Shown piece after piece: positions 50,040-59,637 of a stretch of 64,000 bases of DNA (the first letter of the stretch is position 1; each line of letters opens with the position of its first letter). The position numbers and the translations under genes were made by a program. The DNA lies in contig NZ_CP102268.1 of the NCBI RefSeq assembly GCF_025148285.1, positions 62,001 to 126,000 of the forward strand, written 5' to 3'. This DNA is from Marvinbryantia formatexigens DSM 14469 (GTDB lineage Bacteria > Bacillota > Clostridia > Lachnospirales > Lachnospiraceae). The notes under the pieces were generated by a model. It was given only the letters and a program-made list of their open reading frames with translations. It searched no databases and was not told where the DNA came from.

Positions 50040-51068
50040 TCAGCCGCTTCCATACATGCTATGATATACTTCCGCGCGGTAATAATAATTCATTGTCAGC
50101 GCGGCATTGTAAAGCGTCGTCAGCAGGTATGCCTTGATATTACCTACTCTGGTGGTATTCGTGCGCAGGCAGAACCTGACATACTCGATGTGCGAATAAT
50201 CCAGCTTCATGAAACGGCTTTTTACAAGTGCTGCTGGCTTATCTGCCCCGGCAATCCGCAGGGTGCTGTCATCCGGCATCATCATAACCTCAGTCATCAG
50301 TTCTACCAGCTCATCCACATCCTCGTCTGCATGATACCGGTAGTCAATATGCTCCCTGATTATGTCCCGGTAGGCATCCATTTTCTCTATCACATCCATC
50401 CCGTCCGGACATTCTTCTACTTCCGCAGATAAGATAGGATTGGATAAGATATTTTCAGTCTCACTATACTCAGTATTATTAATATCAGTATTATTAATAT
50501 CAGTATTATTACAGTTTGATTTTGGAACTTCTTGAAATTCGGTTTTCATACTTCCTGAAGTTTGATTTTCATACTTCTGGAAATTCGATTCCGGTACTTC
50601 CTGAAGTCCGGATTTCATACTTCTAGAAGTTTGATTTTCATACTTCTGTGTATTTCCGGTGTTTTCCGGCTGTTTTTCTCTCTGCTCCGGTTCCGGGCAG
50701 TCTCTGATTATAAAGTTTTTTACATAAATTACATTTGGTTTTCCCAGCCCCAGACGTTTCTTTTCAATCAGACCTATCCCCTTTTCTGTATCAAGTTCCG
50801 CGATGTTCTTAATCGCTTTCTGTCTGGCGCAGCCGAGCAGTTCCATGATTTCCTCCACAGTAAAAATAATATACACCCGGTCTTCTTCGTCCAGCCAGCG
50901 GTTTCTGATGCTGAGACTCATGCGGTCCAGCATCAGACCATATAAAATCTTAGCTTCACAGGAAAGGGTTCTGAAACGTTCTGCTGTAAACAGCACCTTC
51001 GGCACCCGGTAAAAACTGTATTGTTCTGCTTCCATTCCATAAAAATAATCAAACTGTACTTTCTGCAT
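50040..51068 (-). CDS. Replication initiator protein A (RepA_N)
   Basis: 342-residue initiator typical of Tn1549-like and other clostridial conjugative elements. Residues 1-120 form the RepA_N winged-helix domain: YSFYRVPKVLFTAERFRTLS, CEAKILYGLMLDRMSLS, and TVEEIMELLGCARQKAIKNI. A repetitive polar linker (141-200) joins it to a C-terminal domain (about 210-342; KPAALVKSRFMKLDYSHIEYV) of DUF6017 type. It would initiate replication of the excised circle. GGAGAGGGG precedes the ATG. Confidence 0.87.
   Translation of the reverse strand: MQKVQFDYFYGMEAEQYSFYRVPKVLFTAERFRTLSCEAKILYGLMLDRMSLSIRNRWLDEEDRVYIIFTVEEIMELLGCARQKAIKNIAELDTEKGIGLIEKKRLGLGKPNVIYVKNFIIRDCPEPEQREKQPENTGNTQKYENQTSRSMKSGLQEVPESNFQKYENQTSGSMKTEFQEVPKSNCNNTDINNTDINNTEYSETENILSNPILSAEVEECPDGMDVIEKMDAYRDIIREHIDYRYHADEDVDELVELMTEVMMMPDDSTLRIAGADKPAALVKSRFMKLDYSHIEYVRFCLRTNTTRVGNIKAYLLTTLYNAALTMNYYYRAEVYHSMYGSG
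50466..50648 (-). repeat. Tandem repeats in the RepA linker
   Basis: Two 23-codon units beginning QKYENQTS (residues 141 and 164) are followed by NNTDI, NNTDI, NNTEY with a 5-codon period. At DNA level the second set is ATTATTAATATCAGT repeated. The repeats are in frame and lie between the DNA-binding and C-terminal domains. Confidence 0.8.
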
Positions 51069-51161
51069 CTTCTATCCCCTCTCCACTTTTTCTGCAAAGC
51101 TTAATTACTGGCTGCTCCCGCCGCAATAACGGCAGGAAATTTTCCTGTTATCTGATATAAA

Positions 51162-51185
51162 AAACGTGTCATTCGTGACACGTTT
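51162..51185. promoter_or_regulatory. GTGTCA-N4-TGACAC hairpin, copy A
   Basis: Perfect 10-bp arms AAACGTGTCA/TGACACGTTT around TTCG, about 95 bp before repA. The core GTGTCA-N4-TGACAC recurs at 61131-61146 and 62991-63006. Either an operator or a structured mRNA site. Confidence 0.6.
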
Positions 51186-51292
51186 CTTCTCCTTCTGCCG
51201 GAATGTGTTCTTTCCTGTTCCGGCAAATAAAAAAGCGATAATCCGCAAAGATTACCGCCCATTTTTATAATTTTAATATTTTGTCATCCTGT

Positions 51293-52585
51293 TCAGGCAT
51301 TTTTTATGCTTTCGCAGACCTTCCGGATAAATCCCGTTATTTCATCTGCTTCCGCTTCCTCATAGACAGTATAATCAAATTTATAGCATACATCCCCTAT
51401 GTCTATGTATGCCAGGGCTGACGTATAAGAAACACTGCCGTCATGCACGGACTTGAAAAAGATTCCGGAAACACTTCCTGCCGGGACGGAAAATCCGAAT
51501 TCCTCTACGTCCATGAATCCGTCTGAATATTCCCCTTCCATGTAAAAGTTCCTGTCAGATTCCATGTTATCTGCAGTATCATAGTAACCATCCGCTTCAG
51601 CCGTGAGTTCCGCCCTGTCCGTACTGAAGCACAGGTAATCTGTCATTGATTTATCATATGTGGTATTCTCCATGTCAGTGGGCAGTTCAAAGGTGATTCC
51701 GTTTCCATCCCCGCAGCTTACATTGACCGCAGTCCCCTCTGTCACCAGGAAATCATCATCTTCCGGAATTTCCCAGCTATCTGTTTTCTCCGGTTCCCCG
51801 GTATCAGAAATACCTGCATCCGCTTCCAGCACCTCCGCTGGTATTGCAATCTCCTGCGGTTCATATGATGTGATACGGATATCTGCCTCCACACTGCAGG
51901 AAAGCATCCCTTCCTCATCATCCATGTCATCGTACAGTGTAAAGCCTGTCCGCAGTTCCCGCGGAAGATAATCCTCCGCACCAATGTACAGCTCCAGCTC
52001 TGCGTCTTCCATGATTCCGGTTTCTGAACCGGAAATTCCTGCCGGTCCGCCCATGATTTCCAGGAAGCTTCCGGACGGTATCGCAGCACGCAGCACATGG
52101 CATTCCGTCCCATCTGCTTCCTCCATACTCTCTTCCATTCCCGTATTTCCGGACACGGCTTTCAGTGCAGATAATGTCCCGGACAGTATTCCTTCCTGTC
52201 CCTCGCCGCCTGTTTCCTGTACCATCCATTCCCCGCCATTTTCCGAAACATAAAGCATTTTGTCTTGTATATATATATCATATTCTGTATGCACATTCCC
52301 GTCTTCTGCGTCTGCATCAAGTGTGAAGCTCATTGCCGCCTGTCTGTTTCCGGTATCTGCCCGGAAAGTCCCGTTTATTTCCACCGGCACCTCCGCTGAT
52401 ACTTCCCCGTACTCCAGGGAAACAGGCATCCGGATATCCGCCGTTCCTTCAAAATATTGTATCTCTTCCAGTGCAGCATCCACCCTGTCAAGAATTACGT
52501 CCGCTTCCTCTGCCCCTGCCGGAAATGAAGCGCCTGCCATTACTGCCGCAGATATCATTCCAGCCATAAATTTTCTTTTCAGCAT
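51293..52585 (-). CDS. Secreted DUF6612-like protein
   Basis: 430-residue exported protein started at MLKRKFMAGMISAAVMAG with GGGAGG upstream; a signal peptide ends near PAGAEE. The first 250 residues (VDAALEEIQYFEGTADIRM ... AAMSFTLDADAEDGNVHTEY) resemble the LppX/LolA-like fold found in DUF6612 proteins; the remainder is acidic and unrecognised. There is no lipobox or sorting signal. It follows the large SpaA-like protein gene by about 130 bp on the same strand and is probably part of the surface cluster; a chaperone or lipid-carrier role would be a guess. Confidence 0.65.
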   Translation of the reverse strand: MLKRKFMAGMISAAVMAGASFPAGAEEADVILDRVDAALEEIQYFEGTADIRMPVSLEYGEVSAEVPVEINGTFRADTGNRQAAMSFTLDADAEDGNVHTEYDIYIQDKMLYVSENGGEWMVQETGGEGQEGILSGTLSALKAVSGNTGMEESMEEADGTECHVLRAAIPSGSFLEIMGGPAGISGSETGIMEDAELELYIGAEDYLPRELRTGFTLYDDMDDEEGMLSCSVEADIRITSYEPQEIAIPAEVLEADAGISDTGEPEKTDSWEIPEDDDFLVTEGTAVNVSCGDGNGITFELPTDMENTTYDKSMTDYLCFSTDRAELTAEADGYYDTADNMESDRNFYMEGEYSDGFMDVEEFGFSVPAGSVSGIFFKSVHDGSVSYTSALAYIDIGDVCYKFDYTVYEEAEADEITGFIRKVCESIKNA

Positions 52586-52715
52586 TCTTTTTTCCTCCCT
52601 GTTCCTGTATGCTCCGGCTCTGCCGGACTTTTTCTGTTTTCTCCGGGACAGCCCGCCCGGACAGCATTTCTGCCGTCCGGAAAATCTGCCCGGTTCCTTT
52701 CCTGCATATACCTGT

Positions 52716-55700
52716 TTATTCTGCAGGTACAATGGTATTTCTTACAAATGCCGTGTGGCTGAGCCCCTCGTCTGTCGTCTTGACATTGTAGAATGTCGCG
52801 CTTCCGGAAGGTCCTTCTGTATCCGTTCCATCCCGCTTTCCGCCAAGGTCAAATTCCACTGTGCTGCCGGACACGGTTCCATTGGATACCTCGTAGATAT
52901 TCTCCAGCCGGTACCGTATAACATCCGTCTCCGATGCCACATAACTGCCCGCCAGGACACGGAAATCTGCCGTCAGACGGATTTTTCCGCCGCCAGTTTC
53001 CATTCCCTCCGTGAATTCCACCGTCTCATAGTACGTGTGTCTTTCGCCAAGCAGGTCCGTTCCATCTACCCGGAAGGTAAAAGTCGGGTTTCCGTGCGCC
53101 CATACGATATCTTCTGCATCTATCTCTTTCGTCAGACGCAGCGTGCTGTACAGACGCGGGTTGGTAAAGGTGACATCCGTATTCGTAACCGGGGTATCTG
53201 CGTCCTTATACACGATTACCGCTTCCTGCGGCTCTGTATTCAGTGCATAGCCCTCCGGCGCTGTAATTTCCGTCAGCAGATAAGTTCCCGGATATAGCTG
53301 TTTTGAAACAGCTTTTCCATCCGCCCCGGTCGTCACCGTATCCACCAGGGTTCCGGCGGCTGCAAGCACCTGCCCCTGCGGGGAGGTGATATCCTCCTTT
53401 GCGCGGATTTCAATGACAGCTCCTGCAAGAAATTCCCCTTTTTCGCTGGTTTTCGTAACAGTGAAAGTGCCTGTACTCATCGGGTTCGTGACGCGGAAGG
53501 TAAGCTCCAGGTCTTCCCCGACGGTAAATTCCCTGCTCCAGGAACCGGTATGCCCGTAGGGCGTCCCTGTCTCCACAATTTTATATCTGCCGCCGTTGGC
53601 GGCTGTCTTATCAAGACCTGTCATAACATATCTTCCTGTAAAATGATTATATGCCATCACGCCCCTGTCGATACTGTAACTGTCCCCGTTCCATTCATAC
53701 ACATGGAATTCCGCATTGCTGATATTCTCACCTGTAACTTCATTGGTTTTTATCACATATATATCTGTCTCCTGCGGTTTCGCATACACACTGACCACAT
53801 TTGTTGTTTTGTCCACACTTGACGGGCTTCCTGATGCCCAGGAAAACGTCACTTTTGCCGTATTGTCTATCTTATACCAGTTTTCTCCGTCAAGCTGCGC
53901 CAGGTAACCGCTGAGGTCGTATCCTTCCCGGATTCTGCAGCGGATGTCAAAACGCAGGTCGTAAGCCTCTGTCAGGCTCCACGCACGCGATGCCGTCACG
54001 GTCTGTCCGGATACGGCTGCCGTCCAGCTTTTGTCTTCCATATATGTGGCTGCCCCTGCTTTTCTGGAGTATACTGTCACCGACTGGTACCCCAGCGCGT
54101 TATCCAGTACATCCGTCATTTTTATCTGGGACGGGGCGGTTGCTGCCGTATTCGCGGGCGTCGTCTGGAAGACACTGAACACGATTTCCTCATTTAGGGA
54201 AGCAAGTCTTTTCGTTGTCAGGGACATGTTCGCGTCCAGTCTCTTTACCGGCACTGCAGGCTCTGTGCGTCCGGCAGATGCCGTTGTCGTTACCGTGTTT
54301 GTATTTGCCGTATTGCTGCCGGCGTCGCTCTTATGCTTTACTGTACGGCTCGCTGTATTCCGGACCGTATATACTGCCGTTGTCCCGCTGTAGGACGGCT
54401 GGATTTCCGTCGGGTCCATCTGCACTTTGAATTCCAGCCGGTATGTCAGCTCGTAGAAGCTGGCGCTTGCCATCGCGGATGCAGTGGCTGTCGCAGTAAT
54501 CACATCCCCGGATGTGGTAATGGTAAATTTATTCGATACATCTGCCCCGGTTTCCATGCAGATTACCTTTGCGCTGCTGACATAATCCACGCCTGCAGGC
54601 AGGGTATCTTTTATGCTGAAGGAGCTGTAATAATTGGCTGACAGCTCTGCAGGTACCCTCTGCTGTATCCGGTACCAGTACTGTCCGGTAACGGATGGCA
54701 GCGTATTGGAGGTCCCCCAGGTATTTCCGTCCGTGGATACATATTTTTCCGGTGCCGGTACTTCTGTCGGGGATGGGGTGCCTGACCGTATACCTGCAAC
54801 AGAATATACGCCGATTACTTCCCCGTTCATCAGCGCCCCGTCTGAGCCGTACAGCGAGCTGCCCGTCACGGTGGCTGCGTTCACGGTTTCATTGTCATCG
54901 TGGTTCATACCGAAATAAAATCCGGATGCATTGATGTCATATACCGCATATCCTGCCGTATCGTCATCTTCCGTTTTGGCGTCTTCCGCTGCCAGCTTCT
55001 GCAGCGTTACCCCGTTTACCCTTTTATTCTCGACATGCACGATGGTATCCGAATAACAGTAACGGTGGTCTATGCTGCCGTCAAGCGCTCCAAAATACAC
55101 TCTCTGCGAACCATCAATGTCATAAAGACCAATCCTCACCTTTTTCTTCACCGGCGTGGAGGTTCCGGTCGCCATGAACTGGCACTTCAGAAAGAAATCG
55201 CCGCCACGCCAGAACATGAACTGGATTTTGTTTGTATAAAACCCGGCAAACGGCAGGATGGATACCTTTTTATCCTTATACTGCTGTTCTGTCGTCCAGT
55301 ACCAGTCCGTAACGCGCATGTCATACCACTGCCCGTTATCAAAAATGACCTTGCTGTACAGGCAGCCATGCTCCCCGCGCACAGATTTGGACGTGTCGGA
55401 CGATACCGGGAACCAGTAAAAAGCATTCCCGTTGCTCACATCATTACGTCTCCAGTATGTCCTCTGCCCGATTACCGATGCACTGGAAACCCCGCTGTAG
55501 AAATTAAGCGGCAGGTAGGAGCTGTCAAGCACCGTCGATTTGCTGATGGTTGTCCAGCCGGATGCCGCTGTCAGCTTTGTGCCGGACAGGGTATAGGCAA
55601 GTGTCATGGTCTGTTCAGACATGTACTCTGCAGATGCCATGAGGTACTCCAGGTACGGGCAGTCCTCCGCGTGGGAATCAAAATCATCTGCTTCTCCCTG

Positions 55701-57122
55701 GCAGTCACACAGTGCTTCCCAGAGGCGCTGCAGGACCTCACAGTCCTCTCTGTGCGCAACTGCCGGAACTTCTCCTGCCCCGCAGTCACACGCTGCGTTA
55801 AATGCCATTTCAACCGCGCTGCAGTAAAATTCGTGCTCCGGAAGCGGCAGCCCGTAGCATCCGCAGTCACATTCTTCCTGGAACGCGTCAGCAAATACCG
55901 GGCAGTCCCATGCATGGCGCAGGGCGTCCTCCTCTTCCATTCCGCAGATGCATTCCAGCAGCCCGGTCTCCGTCTCTGTTTCCGTCTCCGTTTCTGTCTC
56001 CACTTCTGTATCCGTTCCGGCTTCTGTTTCTGCTTCCGTTTCCGGGTCCGCGCTGCTGTCTGTCTCTTTTTCTGTCTCTGCATTCCCTGCTCCGGGGCTC
56101 CATCTGCTGTCCGTCTGTACAAGCGTGTAGATACCGTTTCCTTCTGTCTTTACAGCAAAAACTGTCAGGTGCGTGTCACCGTTCAGGGTGACGGATGTAT
56201 CCTCCAGCGCCTTTATCCCGTCCTCCTTCAGTACGCCCGCATTATACAGGTTATTTTCTTCAAGAGCTGCCTGGTAAAATTCCTCGTCACGGACACTGCA
56301 GACTACCTGCGTACCCTCCGGCAGCGCGGCATCCGTCCCGTCAGCGTTCTTTACCGCAAAGTAAAACGGGACAAAGTTCCGGATGCTCTGCACCGCCTGC
56401 GCGCGCAGCTCTGCCAGTGCTTCCTCTGTCCACTCCCCTTCATGTGTCCGGACATATTCTGCAGCGATTTCATCCTTCCACATGTCTTTCAGGGCTTCCT
56501 CGTACTCTGCATAGGACAGGTCCGGGTCCTCATAAACCGTCAGGATGTCCTCATATGCCTGCAGCTCCAGCCAGGTACCTGCCGCAAACGGGCTGCCATC
56601 CGGGGCAATCACTGTCACTTCCAGCTTTCCGCTTTCTGCAGTAAGTACCTGCACGGTCTCCTCCGCGTCCGTTTCTGTATTATCCGTGTTTTCTTCCGGC
56701 TGTTCCTCCGGCACATACACATCATCCCACAGGCTGTCCCCTGTCATTTCCGTTTTTCCTGCATCACTGCCGGTATTCCAGGCGTCCCCGTTCCCGTCTT
56801 CAGACGGGATGTACTCTGTGGTGCCAGTATTTCCTGTCTGCTCTTCTTCTCCCACCGTTCCGGTGGTTTCCGTCTCCTGTACCGGTGGGGCTGTTTCCTG
56901 GCTGCCGACGTTTTCCGTTTCCGGCACGCTTCCTGCATCTGCAGCCTGCGTCTCTTCCTGCAGCATGATTTCCCCTGCCGGTGCCGCATCGTACTGTGTG
57001 CTGCTCTCTTCCGTCCCTGTTATGGCAGTCCCGTCCGTGGCATCCGCCGGGACGCAGGACAGCATCATCACGCCTGCCAGCATTCCTGCCATGAGCCTTC
57101 TGTAGATTCTGTTTCCACGCAT
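52716..57122 (-). CDS. Large SpaA/Cna-B-type surface protein with Cys/His modules
   Basis: 1468-residue exported protein (signal peptide residues 1-27; GGAGGG before the ATG). Residues 30-160 are acidic and Thr/Glu-rich. A Glu-Thr repeat at 373-386 precedes four CxC...H...C modules (390-493). Residues 505-800 show no family I know. About 800-1100 resemble isopeptide-forming pilin domains. Cna-B/SpaA folds cover about 1130-1322, and a DUF7601-like domain ends the protein. No LPXTG motif or C-terminal membrane helix is present, so anchoring is unexplained. It heads a cluster with SipW-dependent proteins; a matrix or pilus-like role is inferred. Confidence 0.8.
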   Translation of the reverse strand: MRGNRIYRRLMAGMLAGVMMLSCVPADATDGTAITGTEESSTQYDAAPAGEIMLQEETQAADAGSVPETENVGSQETAPPVQETETTGTVGEEEQTGNTGTTEYIPSEDGNGDAWNTGSDAGKTEMTGDSLWDDVYVPEEQPEENTDNTETDAEETVQVLTAESGKLEVTVIAPDGSPFAAGTWLELQAYEDILTVYEDPDLSYAEYEEALKDMWKDEIAAEYVRTHEGEWTEEALAELRAQAVQSIRNFVPFYFAVKNADGTDAALPEGTQVVCSVRDEEFYQAALEENNLYNAGVLKEDGIKALEDTSVTLNGDTHLTVFAVKTEGNGIYTLVQTDSRWSPGAGNAETEKETDSSADPETEAETEAGTDTEVETETETETETETGLLECICGMEEEDALRHAWDCPVFADAFQEECDCGCYGLPLPEHEFYCSAVEMAFNAACDCGAGEVPAVAHREDCEVLQRLWEALCDCQGEADDFDSHAEDCPYLEYLMASAEYMSEQTMTLAYTLSGTKLTAASGWTTISKSTVLDSSYLPLNFYSGVSSASVIGQRTYWRRNDVSNGNAFYWFPVSSDTSKSVRGEHGCLYSKVIFDNGQWYDMRVTDWYWTTEQQYKDKKVSILPFAGFYTNKIQFMFWRGGDFFLKCQFMATGTSTPVKKKVRIGLYDIDGSQRVYFGALDGSIDHRYCYSDTIVHVENKRVNGVTLQKLAAEDAKTEDDDTAGYAVYDINASGFYFGMNHDDNETVNAATVTGSSLYGSDGALMNGEVIGVYSVAGIRSGTPSPTEVPAPEKYVSTDGNTWGTSNTLPSVTGQYWYRIQQRVPAELSANYYSSFSIKDTLPAGVDYVSSAKVICMETGADVSNKFTITTSGDVITATATASAMASASFYELTYRLEFKVQMDPTEIQPSYSGTTAVYTVRNTASRTVKHKSDAGSNTANTNTVTTTASAGRTEPAVPVKRLDANMSLTTKRLASLNEEIVFSVFQTTPANTAATAPSQIKMTDVLDNALGYQSVTVYSRKAGAATYMEDKSWTAAVSGQTVTASRAWSLTEAYDLRFDIRCRIREGYDLSGYLAQLDGENWYKIDNTAKVTFSWASGSPSSVDKTTNVVSVYAKPQETDIYVIKTNEVTGENISNAEFHVYEWNGDSYSIDRGVMAYNHFTGRYVMTGLDKTAANGGRYKIVETGTPYGHTGSWSREFTVGEDLELTFRVTNPMSTGTFTVTKTSEKGEFLAGAVIEIRAKEDITSPQGQVLAAAGTLVDTVTTGADGKAVSKQLYPGTYLLTEITAPEGYALNTEPQEAVIVYKDADTPVTNTDVTFTNPRLYSTLRLTKEIDAEDIVWAHGNPTFTFRVDGTDLLGERHTYYETVEFTEGMETGGGKIRLTADFRVLAGSYVASETDVIRYRLENIYEVSNGTVSGSTVEFDLGGKRDGTDTEGPSGSATFYNVKTTDEGLSHTAFVRNTIVPAE

Positions 57123-57123
57123 A

Positions 57124-57762
57124 TCAGATACCCTCCTTTTCGTTTGTTTCTTCCTGTTTCAGGTATTCCCCGTAGATTTTTTCCAGACCTGCATCCGCCC
57201 GCTCCGCATTCCACTGGATTGCGACAGCTTCCACCGGAATCACGAATTTCTCCTCCGTATCCAGCTCTCCCTCCAGGTAATTCACAAGCTTCACCTCCCG
57301 GAAAAGCTCTGTTGTGGATTCTCCGGGTGCAACAGTCGTCTTATAGCCATAGACATATTCTGCCGTATCTGCAGATACCACTTCTGATACCAGCTCCCAG
57401 TTTCCATCCGGCTCAAACGAAAACAGCTCTGTATCTGCCGCCGGAAGCTTCCGCTGCGTGTCCGGATTCACGACAGATATGTTCCTCACCGGGATGCTGA
57501 CGCGCAGGAACACCCATGCGTCCAGACTGCCGGTATTTGTCACCTCCGGGTTTTTCGGGATTACTGCCTTCGGTATCAGGTCTTTTCCTTCTTCCGGGTT
57601 CCATTCATCCTCTGTCAGGTCGATACTGACGTCCCCGACCGTGATGATATTATCAGCCTGGTGCGCGTCTGTCATCCAGGCAACCGACGCGCCCGTCCCG
57701 GCTGCTGCCAGCGCCAGTATGGCGGCTGCAGCCATAATCAGTTTACTGTGTGTGTTCTTCAC
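57124..57762 (-). CDS. SipW-dependent camelysin/TasA-like protein
   Basis: 212-residue exported protein. I use the GTG at 57762 (GGAAGG eight bases upstream); an earlier GTG at 57771 is too near that site. The signal region KLIMAAAAILALAAAGTGASVAWMTD is of the SipW-dependent type. The mature start DNIITVGDVSIDLTEDEWNP and later PKNPEVTNTGSLDAWVFLRVSIPV are typical of camelysin/TasA-like biofilm proteins. The start overlaps the signal peptidase gene, so it is translated with its own processing enzyme. It is the partner just upstream of the giant protein. Confidence 0.85.
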   Translation of the reverse strand: MKNTHSKLIMAAAAILALAAAGTGASVAWMTDAHQADNIITVGDVSIDLTEDEWNPEEGKDLIPKAVIPKNPEVTNTGSLDAWVFLRVSIPVRNISVVNPDTQRKLPAADTELFSFEPDGNWELVSEVVSADTAEYVYGYKTTVAPGESTTELFREVKLVNYLEGELDTEEKFVIPVEAVAIQWNAERADAGLEKIYGEYLKQEETNEKEGI

Positions 57763-58324
57763 AGATGTCACCTTCCTTCCCTTCTTTTCTGTTTCCTTCT
57801 GTCACTGCGGTCTCTCCCGCAGCCCCTCCTGTTTCTTCCTTCTTCCCCTGTTCTTCCTTTTCCCGGCAGCCGCCGGAGAAAAGGAAATCCAGGATAAACA
57901 GCAGCAGCCCCAGGCTGACCAGCAGCAGCCAGCCTCCTCCGGTCTGCAGGAGTGCTATCCCGTATCCGAGATACGGGATATGGAACATGACCTTCCCGCA
58001 GACATTTGTATAGGATACCGGCTTTGCATCCGCCGTATCGTTTGCATCCCCCTTTGTGATAAAGGCTTCATCTGCGGTATGCACCTCTGCAACGCGGTGT
58101 GTTGCCGCTGTATCCCCGTTTATCATGTAGGTGATGATGTCCCCGGTATGGATATTCTCAAACGGTACCTCTTTCACGTAGATTGCTGATGCCACAGGGA
58201 TTGCCGGTTCCATGCTCCCGCTTGTTACAGTATAGATATGGAAACCGGCAAGCCCAGGTCCGGCAACTGCCAGAAGAAGCAGGACATACACTGCAAGGAG
58301 TATGTTCACAATCCTCTTAGCCAT
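57743..58324 (-). CDS. sipW: Signal peptidase I of the SipW type
   Basis: 193-residue membrane peptidase that cleaves the special signal peptides of TasA/camelysin-like proteins. The catalytic Ser37 is in TVTSGSMEPAI. His76 in AATHRV takes the place of the Lys used by ordinary bacterial signal peptidases, the mark of the SipW/ER subtype. Membrane helices are at about 7-27 and 128-150, followed by a long charged cytoplasmic tail. It overlaps the genes on both sides (58317-58324 and 57743-57762), so it is co-translated with two likely substrates. Confidence 0.92.
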   Translation of the reverse strand: MAKRIVNILLAVYVLLLLAVAGPGLAGFHIYTVTSGSMEPAIPVASAIYVKEVPFENIHTGDIITYMINGDTAATHRVAEVHTADEAFITKGDANDTADAKPVSYTNVCGKVMFHIPYLGYGIALLQTGGGWLLLVSLGLLLFILDFLFSGGCREKEEQGKKEETGGAAGETAVTEGNRKEGKEGDICEEHTQ

Positions 58325-59534
58325 TTTTCCTCTCCTTCATTTTAGCGGCTGCTGCAGCGGCAAGAAACAGGGCACTGGCAGACAGCAGCGCCGCATAAAA
58401 TACCGCCATTCCAGGGTCACCTGTCTTTACCGGGATGATACCGGTCGTCCCGCCTGACGGCGTATCTGTGGACACAGGCGTGGCTGCATCCTCTCCTTTT
58501 GCGGTAAATACCCAGCGGATTTTTCCGAGCAGGTCCATGTACTGGTTGTCCATTTCCGGGGACAGCTCCAGCTTTACCACCAGCTTTTCAGAAGCTCCGG
58601 AACGGAAGCTGCCAAGACTTGCTGCCCTGCGCATGTTGTTGCCTTCCGCAGTACCGGATACCGGTCCTTCATACAGTACCTTTCCGTCCTGCGTGATTCT
58701 GATGACAGCATATTTATTGATAAGCTGCTCCACCAGTGCAAGCTGTTCTGCAGACATCTTTTCCTGGTCCACCGGCTCCGCATGGAGCGTGATTTCCACC
58801 TCTTCTCCGGATGTATTCCGGATGATAATCTCCTGTGTGCGTGAGCAGCCCGGTGTCAGATTCTTGAAGGATGCAAACAGGTCTGTCTGCGATTTTTCAA
58901 TGTCAAATCCCTTATCTTTTCCGAGGAATGTCACAGATGTCGCCTCCGATACAGACGTCCCTTTATAGGAGCTGATGATTTTCCGGTCTGATATGTTCCA
59001 GATATCCGCTCCGCCTTCCGCCTGCACAGATTCCATCCTTACAATGATGTGCCCCTGTTTGCCCTTATAGGCATTGCCCGCATCCGCCGACAGCACAAAG
59101 GATTCCATCAGCGGCTCTTTTGTAGTCTCTCCCGCTTCCAGGGCTTCCCGGTAGTAAAAATATCCGTCATGCCCGTCTGCCCACATTGTATTATTGAAGG
59201 TGATGAGTATTTTTTCCGGGTCGAGGCTCTCATCTTTCACGAATACGCCATTTCCATCCAGGTCCCCAATCTGTTTTTCAATCTGCACCCGGACAAAGCT
59301 TGCCACATTTCCTGTATTTTTTACGTTTACGATTTTGGTGACTTCCTGGGACGGGTCCACACTTCCCGGCTGGCTGTACTGCTCCGTGATTTCATTTTTA
59401 AAGGATGCCATCCCGATAAAGTTATTGGTACTGCCGGTGACCGCCCACGATGCATACGCGGTAATGGATGCAGCAAGCAGGCAGAAGACAGACAGCAGGA
59501 CCAGTATCACCGGAAGTTTTTTCTTTTTCTTCAT
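58317..59534 (-). CDS. SipW-dependent BsaA-like protein with C-terminal anchor
   Basis: 405-residue exported protein. It opens with a lysine-rich signal region (KKKKKLPVILVLLSVFCLL ... SITAYASWAVTGSTNNF), and residues 40-170 (VKNTGNVASFVRVQIEK) match the BsaA family of SipW-dependent matrix proteins. The end, GIIPVKTGDPG, a hydrophobic helix and MKERKNG, is a sorting-signal-like tail with VKTGD in place of LPXTG. It would be wall- or membrane-held, unlike its neighbours. First of three overlapping genes with sipW. Confidence 0.82.
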   Translation of the reverse strand: MKKKKKLPVILVLLSVFCLLAASITAYASWAVTGSTNNFIGMASFKNEITEQYSQPGSVDPSQEVTKIVNVKNTGNVASFVRVQIEKQIGDLDGNGVFVKDESLDPEKILITFNNTMWADGHDGYFYYREALEAGETTKEPLMESFVLSADAGNAYKGKQGHIIVRMESVQAEGGADIWNISDRKIISSYKGTSVSEATSVTFLGKDKGFDIEKSQTDLFASFKNLTPGCSRTQEIIIRNTSGEEVEITLHAEPVDQEKMSAEQLALVEQLINKYAVIRITQDGKVLYEGPVSGTAEGNNMRRAASLGSFRSGASEKLVVKLELSPEMDNQYMDLLGKIRWVFTAKGEDAATPVSTDTPSGGTTGIIPVKTGDPGMAVFYAALLSASALFLAAAAAAKMKERKNG

Positions 59535-59637
59535 GCAACTCTCCTTTCCGGAGGACCGGCATTTTCTGCCGGTCCGTCCTCTGGAATCCCGCCGGAAGCC
59601 GGATAACCTTCCGGCAGGATTGTGGTATCAGGGCTGT

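Noticed and set aside
50466-50648. CRISPR or non-coding repeat at the RepA linker
   Set aside because: The repeats are in frame within an intact RepA gene and have no unique spacers.
54900-57500. 866-codon plus-strand frame opposite the giant surface protein
   Set aside because: Low-complexity Cys/Arg/Phe-rich translation with no domain. The opposite strand has a signal peptide, ribosome site and Cna-B domains.
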